DNA from: Neobacillus citreus
GTDB taxonomy: Bacteria > Bacillota > Bacilli > Bacillales > Cytobacillaceae
Assembly: GCF_018343545.2 (NCBI RefSeq)
Contig: NZ_JAGYPE020000027.1
Coordinates: forward strand, 1 to 64,000
Direction of reading: 5' to 3'
DNA: 64,000 nucleotides
The translations under genes and the position numbers were made by a program. Shown here piece by piece: positions 16,079-25,413 of the stretch. The notes below the pieces were generated by a model, which had not been told where the DNA came from, searched no databases, and was given only the letters and a program-made list of their open reading frames with translations. Numbering within the stretch: position 1 is the first letter of the stretch; each line of letters opens with the position of its first letter.

Positions 16079-19027
16079 ATGGAATCTTTAGTAAAAGAAC
16101 TTAATGAAATTTGTATGAGAGATCCCTTTCGCGAGAAAATTGTCATTGTCGATTCTCATACAATTGGCGAACAAATAAACGAAGCCTTCATAAAAAAAGA
16201 CTTCCAGGCGGTTAATCTTAAATATCGGACGGTTTTGGATCTGGCCAGGAGCCTAGTGGAACTGAATGCAGACCAGCCTGCGGAAATGCTTGACCAGACG
16301 GTGGGGGTACATTTTACGTATACACTGCTCAAAAGATTAAAGGAACAGGGGGCTCTCCATTATTTTTCAGGAATGGAGATTACCCCGTCCTTCAGCCATG
16401 CCATTTTCTCGGCAATTCAAACATTGCGGCTCTCGGGTTATACCAAAGAGACTTTGAATTTGAACGCATTTGTGGCACCAGCCAAAGCCGAGGACATGGC
16501 TGAAATTCTTGCCGGATATGAAGAGCTTTTGCAAGCCAGTACATTCATCGACAGAGCTGCCCTGTTAACTAAAGCAATGGAATATGCCCTAATTGATGAA
16601 AAGAAATTGTTTATTCTGCAGTCTAATTTACAGTTGTCACAACTCGAAGAACATTTTCTTGAAAAAATTCTGCCAGAAAACACCGCTAAACTGCCACTGG
16701 CACCCGTTTTCGGGCTCGATTTACCTGAGCGGACAAGCTTGAGTTCTGTTCGCTGGGGTGAGCCCTCACCACTTAGCTATCTTTATCAACAGGATAAGGC
16801 AGGCGGTAAGCCCGATTTGCATATTTTCACTGCCAAAACGGAAGAACTGGAATTGAAACAAATTCTGGAGCAGATCAAAAAGTCCAAATCTTCGCTTGAT
16901 GAAAATGTCATCTACTATACGAGCGCTGATTCCTATGTTACCCTTTTTTATCATTTGTCCCAGCGAATAGACCTTCCGGTTACTTACGGGGAAGGGCTGC
17001 CGATTTCCTTCAGCCGTCCCGGCCGTCTGGTTTCAGGCCTGCTTGGGTGGATTCAGTCGAACTATAGTGTAAAAGCATTTCTTGATTTATTAAATGAAGG
17101 GCTCCTCGAATTGGATGATGAGGCCCCGTCAAAAACAAGAATGGCCAGGATTTTAAGGGATTTACAGATTGGTTGGTCAGAGGAGAGGTATGGGGCATGT
17201 CTAGCTGCGGAAATCGAAAATTTAAACTCTGAAAGCCCATACTATGAAACTCGATTAAAGGAATTTTCATGGTTAAAGCAGTGGTTCTCTTCCATTTTCA
17301 GAAAGCTGCCGGCCTTTGATTTAACAATCAACTATAAAAAATGCTTAACAGGTATTGCTCATATTTTAAAAAATTTCAGCAAAACCAGCTCAGGTTTAGA
17401 TGAGATTAGTAAAACTGCATTGCTGGAGGAGATTGAAAAAATTATTCCATACGCAGACGAAGCCTTGCCTAAATATGACGTAATTGAAAAAGTGAAGGAT
17501 TTGCTGCTGTCGATACGTGTTCAGCAATCAAGACCGAAACCGGGGCATCTACATGTAACCTCCTATAAAAATGGAACTTACAATAATCGCGCTAACGTGT
17601 TTTTTGTGGGTCTCGATAATAAAAAGTTTCCAGGTAATGCCGGTGAGGACCCGCTGCTCTTAGATTTGGAACGGAGAAAACTTAGCAGGAGCCTGCCACT
17701 GCGGAGCGAAAAGGGCCAGGTCAATTTATATACCTTATTGCAGGTAATGGCACAATCTGCTGGAACCGTAACAGTCAGCTATTGTCATTTTAATATCAAT
17801 GATAACCGTGTCACGAATCCGGCATTTGTGGTGCTGCAATGTTACCGCCTTATGACTGGAGATCAAAATACAGACTTTAAAGCATTAAAATTACTTCCAA
17901 CCTCCATCATTGCAGGCGATATTTTGGATGATAAAGATTACTGGAATGAAAAATTAGCCAGCAATCAGCCTGTCCGATTAACAGGTGGAATTCTTGGGTG
18001 TTTTTCCAATGTTGAGCAGGGGATAGCGGCGGAAATCAAGCGGAATTCAAGTGGATATTCGGAATTTGACGGCCTTGTACAGCTTGACGCGAATGAGGAT
18101 GACCCGCTCCTTAATCAGAAGAAAACGATGAGCGCCGGAAAACTTGAAACGCTTGCCAAGTGTCCATATTCTTATTTCTTAAAAGAAGTGCTGCGCGTCA
18201 AACCAATTGAGGAAATTTCGTTTAATGCCAACAAATGGCTGGATCCTGCCTCAAGGGGAAGTCTCCTGCACAGCATCTTTGAAAATTTTTATAAGCAGTT
18301 AAAAAAGGAAAATGTGAAGCCTTCATATGCGCTTCATTTAGACAAGCTTATAGCGTTAGCAACTAGTTTAATTGAGCAGCAAAAGGAAATGCTGACGCCG
18401 CCGAATGAACGCATTTTTTTAAGGGAAATGAATGATATTCTGGAATGCTGCAAAATTTTTCTTAAGGAAGAGGAGCGCCATAGCGAAGACTATGAGGCGA
18501 TTGACTTTGAATATTCCTTTGGAATAGGCGGGAAAGAACCTGCAGTCATCAAGCTTCCTTCAGGAAAATTGAGGATTTCCGGTATCATTGACCGTGTGGA
18601 TAAGTCAAGTGACGGAACCTACCACATTATTGACTACAAAACAGGAAGCACCTACGGATATAAGAAAAATGGCGCATTTAAAGGCGGCCGTCAGCTTCAG
18701 CATATGATTTATGCTTTGGCGATTGAGCAGCATCTTCAGCTTGGTGAGGGGGCCGTCGAAGAAAGCTCCTATTATTTCCCAACCGTAAAGGGGATGGCCG
18801 AGCGATTTACCAGGAAACAGGATGCCACCCTCAGAACCAATGGGTTAGATATTTTGGAAAAATTAATTGATGTAATTAAACATGGACATTTTGAAATGAC
18901 GGATGACGTAGAGGATTGCAAGTACTGTGAATTTAAGCTTGTCTGCCGCCGCCATTTTTACAATCAAGATACCCTTGAAATGAAACAATCTAACCAGAAG
19001 CTAAAGGGGGTGCGGGCCTATGACTAA
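16079..19027 (+). CDS. AddB-like nuclease subunit with iron-sulfur cysteines
   Basis: 982 residues. The C-terminal quarter has the AddB architecture: a cysteine at 695 (AKCPYSYF), a PD-(D/E)XK nuclease (IIDYKTG, Asp852 and Lys854) and three further cysteines at 947, 950 and 956 (CKYCEFKLVC) that close a 4Fe-4S site. The N-terminus lacks the Walker A motif that canonical Bacillus AddB carries and starts with MESLVKELNEI. AAGGAG at 16065 fixes the start; an in-frame codon at 16058 lies before it. It overlaps the next gene by 8 nt. It probably partners the AddA-like protein in processing DNA ends. Confidence 0.85.
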   Translation: MESLVKELNEICMRDPFREKIVIVDSHTIGEQINEAFIKKDFQAVNLKYRTVLDLARSLVELNADQPAEMLDQTVGVHFTYTLLKRLKEQGALHYFSGMEITPSFSHAIFSAIQTLRLSGYTKETLNLNAFVAPAKAEDMAEILAGYEELLQASTFIDRAALLTKAMEYALIDEKKLFILQSNLQLSQLEEHFLEKILPENTAKLPLAPVFGLDLPERTSLSSVRWGEPSPLSYLYQQDKAGGKPDLHIFTAKTEELELKQILEQIKKSKSSLDENVIYYTSADSYVTLFYHLSQRIDLPVTYGEGLPISFSRPGRLVSGLLGWIQSNYSVKAFLDLLNEGLLELDDEAPSKTRMARILRDLQIGWSEERYGACLAAEIENLNSESPYYETRLKEFSWLKQWFSSIFRKLPAFDLTINYKKCLTGIAHILKNFSKTSSGLDEISKTALLEEIEKIIPYADEALPKYDVIEKVKDLLLSIRVQQSRPKPGHLHVTSYKNGTYNNRANVFFVGLDNKKFPGNAGEDPLLLDLERRKLSRSLPLRSEKGQVNLYTLLQVMAQSAGTVTVSYCHFNINDNRVTNPAFVVLQCYRLMTGDQNTDFKALKLLPTSIIAGDILDDKDYWNEKLASNQPVRLTGGILGCFSNVEQGIAAEIKRNSSGYSEFDGLVQLDANEDDPLLNQKKTMSAGKLETLAKCPYSYFLKEVLRVKPIEEISFNANKWLDPASRGSLLHSIFENFYKQLKKENVKPSYALHLDKLIALATSLIEQQKEMLTPPNERIFLREMNDILECCKIFLKEEERHSEDYEAIDFEYSFGIGGKEPAVIKLPSGKLRISGIIDRVDKSSDGTYHIIDYKTGSTYGYKKNGAFKGGRQLQHMIYALAIEQHLQLGEGAVEESSYYFPTVKGMAERFTRKQDATLRTNGLDILEKLIDVIKHGHFEMTDDVEDCKYCEFKLVCRRHFYNQDTLEMKQSNQKLKGVRAYD

Positions 19028-22000
19028 GGTGGTATTTGACCAAGCTGCCCGCGAAAAAATTAAGCATGAACTTGGAACGAATTTTTTGGTGGAAGCAGGC
19101 GCCGGTTCAGGGAAAACGACAAGCCTTGTGGACCGGATGGTCAACCTTATCTATACCGGAAGTGCTGCGATTCACCAGATTGTCGCCATTACCTTTACCA
19201 GGAAAGCTGCAGATGAGCTGAAGGTCCGCTTTCAAGCTAAATTAGAAGAGACTTGGAATAAGGAAACGGACCTTGATGCGGAATTCCGTTTGGGAGAGGC
19301 CTTGAAAAATATCGAACGCTGCTTTCTTGGCACTGTTCATTCCTTTTGCGCCAAGCTGCTAAGGGAGCGGCCAATTGAGGCAAAATTGGACTTAACCTTT
19401 AAGGAACTTGAGGAGTCGGATGATGCCGATGTTTTGGAGGAAGCATGGCAAAAGCATCTCCAAGATTTGATGGATTACGACTCCGGTCCGCTTGAAGAAA
19501 TGGAACGATTAGGTATCTCAACGGATAACCTGTTTCCGTGGCTAAAGGATGTAAAGGAATATTCTGATGTAGAGTGGGTCTCAGAATCTGTACCGAAACC
19601 AGAGATGCTCGCGGACTACCAATCTTTTATGAATATCATTAGAGAAGCACGGAAAAGCGTACCGGAACAGGAGCCGGAAAAGGGCTATGATACCCTGCAA
19701 AAGACGATTTTGCTAGCCGTGCAAAGGGAAAGGTTTTTGGATTCTCCGAAGGAACCGGACATCATTGGTATTTTTAGCTTATTCGATAAGAATTTAAAGC
19801 CAACCTATAACCGCTGGCCGTCCAAGGAAGATGCCAAATTTTACGAAGAGAAAATTTCATCCGAATTCGCGGTGAAAATCAAGCCTCTAATTCAAGCCTG
19901 GAAGGAATATTGCCATCCTAAGATTATTGCCTTTCTCAAGGGTGCGGTTCAGACATACGAACAGCTAAAAAAAGAACGCTCCTTGTTAAATTTTCAGGAC
20001 CTAATGATGCATACATCCAGGCTGCTGAAGGAAAACACTGAGGTCCGCAGTTATTTTCAAGGAAAGTACCGTTACCTGCTCGTCGATGAATTTCAGGATA
20101 CCGATCCCCTGCAGGCAGAGATTATGTTCTATCTAACCGGTGAGGACCCGCATGAGAAAAACTGGACAAGCTGCAAACCAAAACCGGGCTCGCTTTTTGT
20201 CGTCGGGGACCCAAAGCAGGCCATCTATCGTTTCCGCCGGGCCGATATTGACACGTATAATCGAGTCAAACAATTAATTGAGGAGCATGGCGGGGAAGTG
20301 CTGCAGCTGACGACGAACTTTCGTACCTTAGATTCGGTGACAACCGAATTAAATACGGTTTTTGAACGTCATCTGCCAGAAGTGGAAACCAATTACCAAG
20401 CGGCATACCGTCCATTGATCTCTTATCACGTAGATTCGGGAAACGAATTTTCAGGCGTAAAGCGGTTGACCGTTCCGGCAGATTTTTCTAAGAAAGAGGA
20501 AGTCATCCATAAGGATGCCGAAAATATTGCGCTTTCGATTCGGAATCTTATCGAGCAAGGACATCGGGCACGGGATTTTATGGTGCTGACCAGATACAAT
20601 GACGGGGTTGCTGTTTATGCGAAAGTTTTAGAGGAGTCCGGCATTCCTGTCAGTATCAGCGGCGAGGTTATTCTTGGTGAAACGAGAGAGTTTCAGGATC
20701 TATGGATTCTCTTAAAATCCTTCCTCGACCCAACGGATGAGGTAAGCTTTGTTGCCGTCCTCCGGGGGATTTTCTTTGGAATCAGTGATGATGAATTGTA
20801 TCAATGGAAGCGGGCCAAAGGGCGGTTTTCACTGTATACGGATATTCCAGCAGATTTGTCTCCAGATGTTAAGGATAAATTTGAAACTGCCATTATGAAG
20901 CTGCTATCTTATCAAAAGATGATTCGCAATCTGCCGCCAACAGCTGCGATTGAAATAATTATCGAGGATGTCGGTTTCTACCCCTTGCTATTAATGAATG
21001 AACGTGACAAACGAACCTATAAAAGCCTGCTGCAAATGCTTGAGGCCTTGAGAAAACAGGAGGCGGGAGGAAAGACAACCTATAAGCAGGTGATAGAAAC
21101 CCTTACTGAAATGATTTTTGAAAAATCGGTTGTCGCCAATTTGGAAGAAGAAGCAGATGCCGTGCGCATCATGAATGTCCATAAGGCAAAGGGACTTGAG
21201 GCACCGATTGTCTTTTTAGCCCATCCTGCCAAGTCGGTTAGCCCAGAATCGTTTTTATCAAAGCACATTAAACGCGAGGACCTGATTTCAAAAGGGTACT
21301 TCATGTTTAATGTGGATAACGGCTACCAGTCCCGGGAGGCGGCGATTCCCAAGGAGTGGGAGATTCATAAAGCGGAGGAGCTAAAATACCTTACGGAGGA
21401 AGAGCTTCGGATCATTTATGTGGCCGCCACCCGTGCGGAGAAAGCTCTGATTATCAGCTCAAACGGGAATAACAAGAAAAACCCATGGAATATTCTGTTT
21501 GCGATGGAAGCGATCGAGGAACTCGAGGTTCCTGAAATAGATGTCTGGGACAATAGGACTGTACCAAAGGAAATCACCCTCAGTGAATTCCAAGCAAAAA
21601 CTTCAAGTAAGCTTGCTTGGCTTGAACCAAGCAAAATGAAGTCCTACGATCATTGGACGCCAACAAAGGACAAGGATTATTCAGAACTGACGATTAAGCG
21701 AGAATCCGGCGGCGGCAAGGAATGGGGCACGGTTGTTCATGATGTTTTTGAAAAAGCGGTCCAGGGCCATGATGGTACGGATTATATTAAAATTGCGTTA
21801 ACCAAACATGGATTGGCTGAAGAAAAAGAGACGGAAGTCACGGCCTATTTAGACCAATTTAAAAATTCCTCCCTTTGGGACGAGCTGCGGACGGCAGATG
21901 AGGTTCTTACGGAAGTGCCATTTACCTTTAAAGTGGTTAAAGGCCACCCGCTTTATTCACAGATTACCGAGGGTCCCAAGGACGAGCATCCTTTCTATGT

Positions 22001-22223
22001 AAAAGGGGTCATTGACCTAATTTATAAAAAGAATGACAAATGGACCATTGTCGATTATAAGACGGACCGGGCTGTCCGTGAGGAGGATTATGAGAAGCTT
22101 CGTGACTTTTATAGCAGCCAGCTCGCCTTTTATAAGGGAGCATGGGAGGAACTGACTAGAGAAGCGGTTGGCCAGCAATGTCTTTATTTCCTTGCACCGA
22201 ATCGGATATTTTTCAAAAAATAG
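19020..22223 (+). CDS. AddA-like UvrD-family helicase-nuclease
   Basis: 1067 residues, a superfamily 1A helicase fused to a nuclease. Motifs: I AGAGSGKT (26-33), II DEFQD (356-360), III GDPKQAIYRFRRAD, IV-region TTNFRT, V NVHKAKGLEAP, VI YVAATRAEKAL. The C-terminal PD-(D/E)XK nuclease has IVDYKTD with Asp1012 and Lys1014. The N-terminus and length differ from the canonical AddA of Bacillus (about 1230 residues), so this is probably a second, divergent AddAB-type system. It is coupled to the AddB-like gene by an 8-nt overlap and ends at a strong terminator. Confidence 0.88.
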   Translation: MTKVVFDQAAREKIKHELGTNFLVEAGAGSGKTTSLVDRMVNLIYTGSAAIHQIVAITFTRKAADELKVRFQAKLEETWNKETDLDAEFRLGEALKNIERCFLGTVHSFCAKLLRERPIEAKLDLTFKELEESDDADVLEEAWQKHLQDLMDYDSGPLEEMERLGISTDNLFPWLKDVKEYSDVEWVSESVPKPEMLADYQSFMNIIREARKSVPEQEPEKGYDTLQKTILLAVQRERFLDSPKEPDIIGIFSLFDKNLKPTYNRWPSKEDAKFYEEKISSEFAVKIKPLIQAWKEYCHPKIIAFLKGAVQTYEQLKKERSLLNFQDLMMHTSRLLKENTEVRSYFQGKYRYLLVDEFQDTDPLQAEIMFYLTGEDPHEKNWTSCKPKPGSLFVVGDPKQAIYRFRRADIDTYNRVKQLIEEHGGEVLQLTTNFRTLDSVTTELNTVFERHLPEVETNYQAAYRPLISYHVDSGNEFSGVKRLTVPADFSKKEEVIHKDAENIALSIRNLIEQGHRARDFMVLTRYNDGVAVYAKVLEESGIPVSISGEVILGETREFQDLWILLKSFLDPTDEVSFVAVLRGIFFGISDDELYQWKRAKGRFSLYTDIPADLSPDVKDKFETAIMKLLSYQKMIRNLPPTAAIEIIIEDVGFYPLLLMNERDKRTYKSLLQMLEALRKQEAGGKTTYKQVIETLTEMIFEKSVVANLEEEADAVRIMNVHKAKGLEAPIVFLAHPAKSVSPESFLSKHIKREDLISKGYFMFNVDNGYQSREAAIPKEWEIHKAEELKYLTEEELRIIYVAATRAEKALIISSNGNNKKNPWNILFAMEAIEELEVPEIDVWDNRTVPKEITLSEFQAKTSSKLAWLEPSKMKSYDHWTPTKDKDYSELTIKRESGGGKEWGTVVHDVFEKAVQGHDGTDYIKIALTKHGLAEEKETEVTAYLDQFKNSSLWDELRTADEVLTEVPFTFKVVKGHPLYSQITEGPKDEHPFYVKGVIDLIYKKNDKWTIVDYKTDRAVREEDYEKLRDFYSSQLAFYKGAWEELTREAVGQQCLYFLAPNRIFFKK

Positions 22224-22241
22224 TATGATTCAAAGTAAAAA

Positions 22242-22271
22242 GCGGCCGCTTAAAAGACGGCCGCCTTTTTT
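22242..22271 (+). terminator. terminator of the AddAB-like operon
   Basis: A 7-bp GC stem GCGGCCG/CGGCCGC is followed by CTTTTTT. Confidence 0.9.
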
Positions 22272-22298
22272 GTGTATACTAGTTATTTAACTCAATCA

Positions 22299-22727
22299 TT
22301 ACTGGGTCAATAAGCCGTTCTCGAATTCTTCAATTCGGCTGCGGACTAGAGCCGGCACTGGCCGGGTTGTTTTTGTTTTAGCATCATAGCTGACGTAAAT
22401 AATTTCGGCTAAAAGAATTGGGTCTGTTTCACCATCTCTAGTAATCATGCAGTTTAAGGTCAAACTTGTGTTACCGATCTTGGACATTTTACACCAAATG
22501 TTCAGCCAGTCATTCAATTCTGCTGACTTTTTAAACTCCAAAGTAGATTTTGCCAGAACAAAATCAAAATCGGCCTCTTCAAAGTCTAACTTCAATCCCT
22601 CATGGAAATATTCAGTAACAGCAACATCTATATAAGTCATATAGTGAGCGTTAAAAACAATCTTCTGACCGTCAATTTCAGAATAGCGGACCTTCAGGCG
22701 ATGTGAAAAACGAAAATCATTAACCAT
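22299..22727 (-). CDS. acyl-CoA thioesterase, 4HBT hotdog fold
   Basis: 142 residues of the 4-hydroxybenzoyl-CoA thioesterase/YbgC-like family. The N-terminal signature VRYSEIDGQKIVFNAHY corresponds to the usual RYxExDxxGxVxxxxY with the catalytic aspartate retained. It would hydrolyse acyl-CoA esters in the cytoplasm. AAGGTGG precedes the ATG. It is divergent from the eut operon and convergent with the nuclease operon; no functional link to either is evident. Confidence 0.85.
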   Translation of the reverse strand: MVNDFRFSHRLKVRYSEIDGQKIVFNAHYMTYIDVAVTEYFHEGLKLDFEEADFDFVLAKSTLEFKKSAELNDWLNIWCKMSKIGNTSLTLNCMITRDGETDPILLAEIIYVSYDAKTKTTRPVPALVRSRIEEFENGLLTQ

Positions 22728-22921
22728 TGTAAACCACCTTTTTTAAATTTTGATAAGGATGATTCCCTCAAATCTATTTATTCTGTTAATTCCTTTCATT
22801 TCCTTTTTTTGAAGGTCTTTTTATATATCAAATGATCGAGGAAATTCTAAATTAGGAATTTTTGCATAAATTGAAATAAGAATAATAGGATGTAGTAACC
22901 TAGCAAAATTGAATAGAGATT

Positions 22922-22972
22922 GGCATCGGTGCCTTAGATGAAGTGTCATACTGCCATCAGGGCACCCTTTTT
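22922..22972 (+). promoter_or_regulatory. eut leader attenuator (ANTAR-type candidate)
   Basis: A strong terminator sits 20 nt before eutL: GGTGCCTT-A-GATG pairs with CATC-AGGGCACC, followed by TTTTT. Its 5' arm is shared with a small hairpin, GGC-ATCGGT-GCC (22922-22933), whose six-base loop has A at position 1 and G at position 4, the features of ANTAR (EutV) target hairpins. A proper first hairpin of the usual ANTAR pair was not found upstream. Readthrough would be needed for any eut expression. Confidence 0.6.
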
Positions 22973-22992
22973 GCTAATAGGGAGTGGAACTC

Positions 22993-23649
22993 ATGAGGCT
23001 ACAACGATTACCTGCCCAAGCCTTGGCAAGTCAGCTGATACCAAATGTTGATGAAGGGTTAAGAGAGGCATTGAAGGTTCCGGACCACGTCAAAAGCTTG
23101 GGGCTGGTTACCAGCACAAGTGATGATGTCGGCTATACTGCGATTGATGAGGCCACCAAAATGGCCGCGGTGGAAGTCGTCTATGCAAAGTCTTTTTATG
23201 CCGGGGCCGCACATGCTTCCGGTCCATTATCGGGAGAGTTTATTGGGATTTTAGGCGGGGCTACACCGTCTGAAGTAAAGAGCGGCTTGGAGGTCGCTGT
23301 AAGGATGATCAATGAGGGTCCGGCTTTTTATGCGGTGGACGAGGCTGGGAATCACGCTTACTATGCCCATACAATTTCTCGAACTGGTTCGTTTTTATCG
23401 AGTTTAGCCGGGATTGAAACGGGGGAGCCGCTCGCATATTTAATTGCTCCTCCTCTTGAGGCGATGGTGGGGCTGGACGCAGCGTTAAAGGCGGCAGACG
23501 TAAGGCTTTGTGTTTTTTATGGACCGCCGACAGAAACCAACTTTGGCGGGGGGCTTCTGACAGGAAGCCAATCCTCCTGTAAAGCAGCAGCGGAGGCCTT
23601 TGCGGACACGATTCAAAAAATAGCTCAGTCTCCCCATAAGATGTTTTAG
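22993..23649 (+). CDS. eutL: microcompartment trimeric shell protein EutL
   Basis: 218 residues with two BMC domains in tandem, the trimer-forming EutL type with a gated pore. Segments such as NVDEGLREAL and ITEATKMA-like DEATKMAAVEVVYAKSFYAGAAHASGPLSGE are characteristic. The ATG at 22993 follows AGGGAG by 8 nt; an in-frame GTG nine bases upstream would lie on the ribosome site. It is the first gene of the eut operon, directly after the leader terminator. Confidence 0.95.
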   Translation: MRLQRLPAQALASQLIPNVDEGLREALKVPDHVKSLGLVTSTSDDVGYTAIDEATKMAAVEVVYAKSFYAGAAHASGPLSGEFIGILGGATPSEVKSGLEVAVRMINEGPAFYAVDEAGNHAYYAHTISRTGSFLSSLAGIETGEPLAYLIAPPLEAMVGLDAALKAADVRLCVFYGPPTETNFGGGLLTGSQSSCKAAAEAFADTIQKIAQSPHKMF

Positions 23650-23684
23650 GATAGATGGTAAAAAAAATGAAGGAGGTTCCAAAA

Positions 23685-23984
23685 ATGGGACGAGAAACGT
23701 CGGCATTAGGAATGATTGAAACAAAGGGATTAGTGGGAGCAGTTGAGGCTGCGGATGCGATGGTGAAAGCCGCGGATGTTAGTCTGGTAGGGAAGGTTCA
23801 GGTAGGGGGCGGGCTTGTAACGGTATTGGTCCGCGGTGATGTTGGTGCTGTCAAGGCTGCTACAGATGCAGGGGCAGCCGCAGCGTCGAAGGTGGGAGAA
23901 CTCATTTCCGTCCATGTAATACCAAGGCCGCACTCCGATATTGAACTGATCCTCCCGAAGCTGGAAGGGCAAAGCATAACGTAA
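23685..23984 (+). CDS. eutM: microcompartment hexameric shell protein EutM
   Basis: 99 residues with one BMC domain. [26 protein letters not shown] and the [14 protein letters not shown] end are hallmarks of EutM/PduA hexamers that tile the shell. The ATG at 23685 is set by GAAGGAGG; an in-frame codon 30 nt upstream lacks this. It is the only single-domain BMC-H gene in the locus, so it probably forms most of the facets. Confidence 0.96.
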   Translation: MGRETSALGMIETKGLVGAVEAADAMVKAADVSLVGKVQVGGGLVTVLVRGDVGAVKAATDAGAAAASKVGELISVHVIPRPHSDIELILPKLEGQSIT

Positions 23985-24006
23985 ATGGCGGTTGGGAGTG
24001 TTAAAA

Positions 24007-24780
24007 ATGGATAAAGGGCAGCTGCAGAAATTGGTAGAACGGATTGCCCGTGAACTTATCGAACAAGAGACTCCTAGAATAAAAGTCCTGTTTGTATTTT
24101 GTGACAGCTCAGCGCACGAGCCCTTTGTTGACCAATTGATGGTTCTAAAAAAACATCCAATAGATTATGATTTCCTGTCGCTTGACGGTGAGACGTCAGG
24201 ATGGCTTGGGGGCAGCTATATCCAAGCTACCGGGGCAGGGCAAGTAATAGCAGCGGACGAGTATGCCAAAGCACCGATTGAGCTGCCGAAGGATTATGAT
24301 GCCATTGTCATCCCGGAAATCGACTTGGATAACGCCGCCCGTGTCTGCCAAGGATTAAAGGGTTCTGTGAAATCGGAAATCATCTTTGCGGCCCTCGTTC
24401 TTCAGAAACCGGTCATGGTTGGCGGTGATTCTTCTGGTATCAAGCGGGCCGATCGCCGGACCTTAAAAACACTGGATTTACCGCTCCCACTAAAGAAACG
24501 ATTTGAGTCCTATAAACAGGAGCTCACCAACCTTGGTATTCGTTTTTTCAAGCAATCCTATATGCATAAAGAAATTATTAGTTTGTTTTTCCAAGAAAAA
24601 AAGGACCAACAATCCGGGGAGACCTTTATAGGAAAGGTGTTAACAGTGGAATGGCTTACTGGGAATCTGGGAATCTCGAAGACTTTGATGATCAGGCAAG
24701 GGACGATCCTGACGCCGCTGGCAAAGGATTTTCTGAAGGAAAAAGGGGTAAAAGTCATTGAAGAGGGGGCGGATGGATGA
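24007..24780 (+). CDS. microcompartment-associated flavoprotein-like protein
   Basis: 257 residues. Residues about 20-160 look like the HFCD flavoprotein fold (KVLFVFCDSS ... DYDAIVIPEIDLDNAARVCQGLKG ... ALVLQKPVMVGGD), related to phosphopantothenoylcysteine decarboxylases. The last 45 residues (MIRQGTILTPLAKDFLKEKG) resemble a segment I recall near the N-terminus of EutQ and EutT. The ATG at 24007 is 4 nt downstream of the GGGAGTG site region. The stop overlaps eutN by ATGA. Its role in ethanolamine breakdown is not established; flavin-dependent cobalamin reduction is a guess. Confidence 0.65.
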   Translation: MDKGQLQKLVERIARELIEQETPRIKVLFVFCDSSAHEPFVDQLMVLKKHPIDYDFLSLDGETSGWLGGSYIQATGAGQVIAADEYAKAPIELPKDYDAIVIPEIDLDNAARVCQGLKGSVKSEIIFAALVLQKPVMVGGDSSGIKRADRRTLKTLDLPLPLKKRFESYKQELTNLGIRFFKQSYMHKEIISLFFQEKKDQQSGETFIGKVLTVEWLTGNLGISKTLMIRQGTILTPLAKDFLKEKGVKVIEEGADG

Positions 24781-25052
24781 TTCTTGGGAAGGTCATGGGC
24801 AGCATTTGGGCTACTCAAAAGGAGGATGGCATGAGCCAACTGAAGCTGCTGATCATTGAGCCCATCAACTGGAAAGGGGAGCCGGCAGGGGCTCCAATTA
24901 TTGCTGCTGATCGAATTGGGGCCGGCCGCGGTGAGCGTGTAATTGTTTCACGTGGCAGTCCGGCAAGGACTATTTTTTCAAAAAATGCCCCGATCGATGC
25001 AGTGGTGGTTGGAATTGTCGATTCCCTCGAGGTAGGCGAAGGGGAAGAATAG
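24777..25052 (+). CDS. eutN: microcompartment pentameric vertex protein EutN
   Basis: 91 residues of the EutN/CcmL family. MILGKVMGSIWATQKED at the start and VDAVVVGIVDSLEV-like IDAVVVGIVDSLEV at the end are typical; pentamers close the shell vertices. The ATG overlaps the preceding stop codon (ATGA), which implies translational coupling. Confidence 0.95.
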   Translation: MILGKVMGSIWATQKEDGMSQLKLLIIEPINWKGEPAGAPIIAADRIGAGRGERVIVSRGSPARTIFSKNAPIDAVVVGIVDSLEVGEGEE

Positions 25053-25074
25053 CGTTTAAAGGTGTGAAGAATGG

Positions 25075-25413
25075 ATGGAGAAAAAGCAGCGCGTCATTCA
25101 GGAATATGTACCGGGGAAGCAGCTGACATTGGCACACATTATAGCCAATCCTGATGAAGCCTTATATACGAAGCTTGGAATTGGTCAAGCGGGGGCGATT
25201 GGAATTTTGACATTGACACCAACAGAGACCGCCATAATTGCAGCTGATATTGCTACCAAAGCAGCAGATGTCGATATTGGGTATTTGGACCGCTTTACCG
25301 GATCGCTTGTCATCTGCGGAACGGTCTCTAATGTAGAAATGGCCATCCAAGCCATCAATCAATTCCTGAGCAGGCATTTGAAATTTGAACCAGCGGAGAT
25401 CACTAAGTCATGA
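25075..25413 (+). CDS. eutS: microcompartment shell protein EutS
   Basis: 112 residues, the circularly permuted single-BMC protein EutS that forms bent hexamers. [21 protein letters not shown] matches the family's N-terminal beta barrel, and the [20 protein letters not shown] region its core. The ATG at 25075 gives the EutS frame; an ATG four bases earlier is out of frame. The stop overlaps eutP by 4 nt. Confidence 0.95.
   Translation: MEKKQRVIQEYVPGKQLTLAHIIANPDEALYTKLGIGQAGAIGILTLTPTETAIIAADIATKAADVDIGYLDRFTGSLVICGTVSNVEMAIQAINQFLSRHLKFEPAEITKS

Noticed and set aside
22921-22937. Sigma-54-like TTGGCAT in the eut leader
   Set aside because: The -12 TTGC element is absent at the required distance; the bases are better explained by the leader hairpins.
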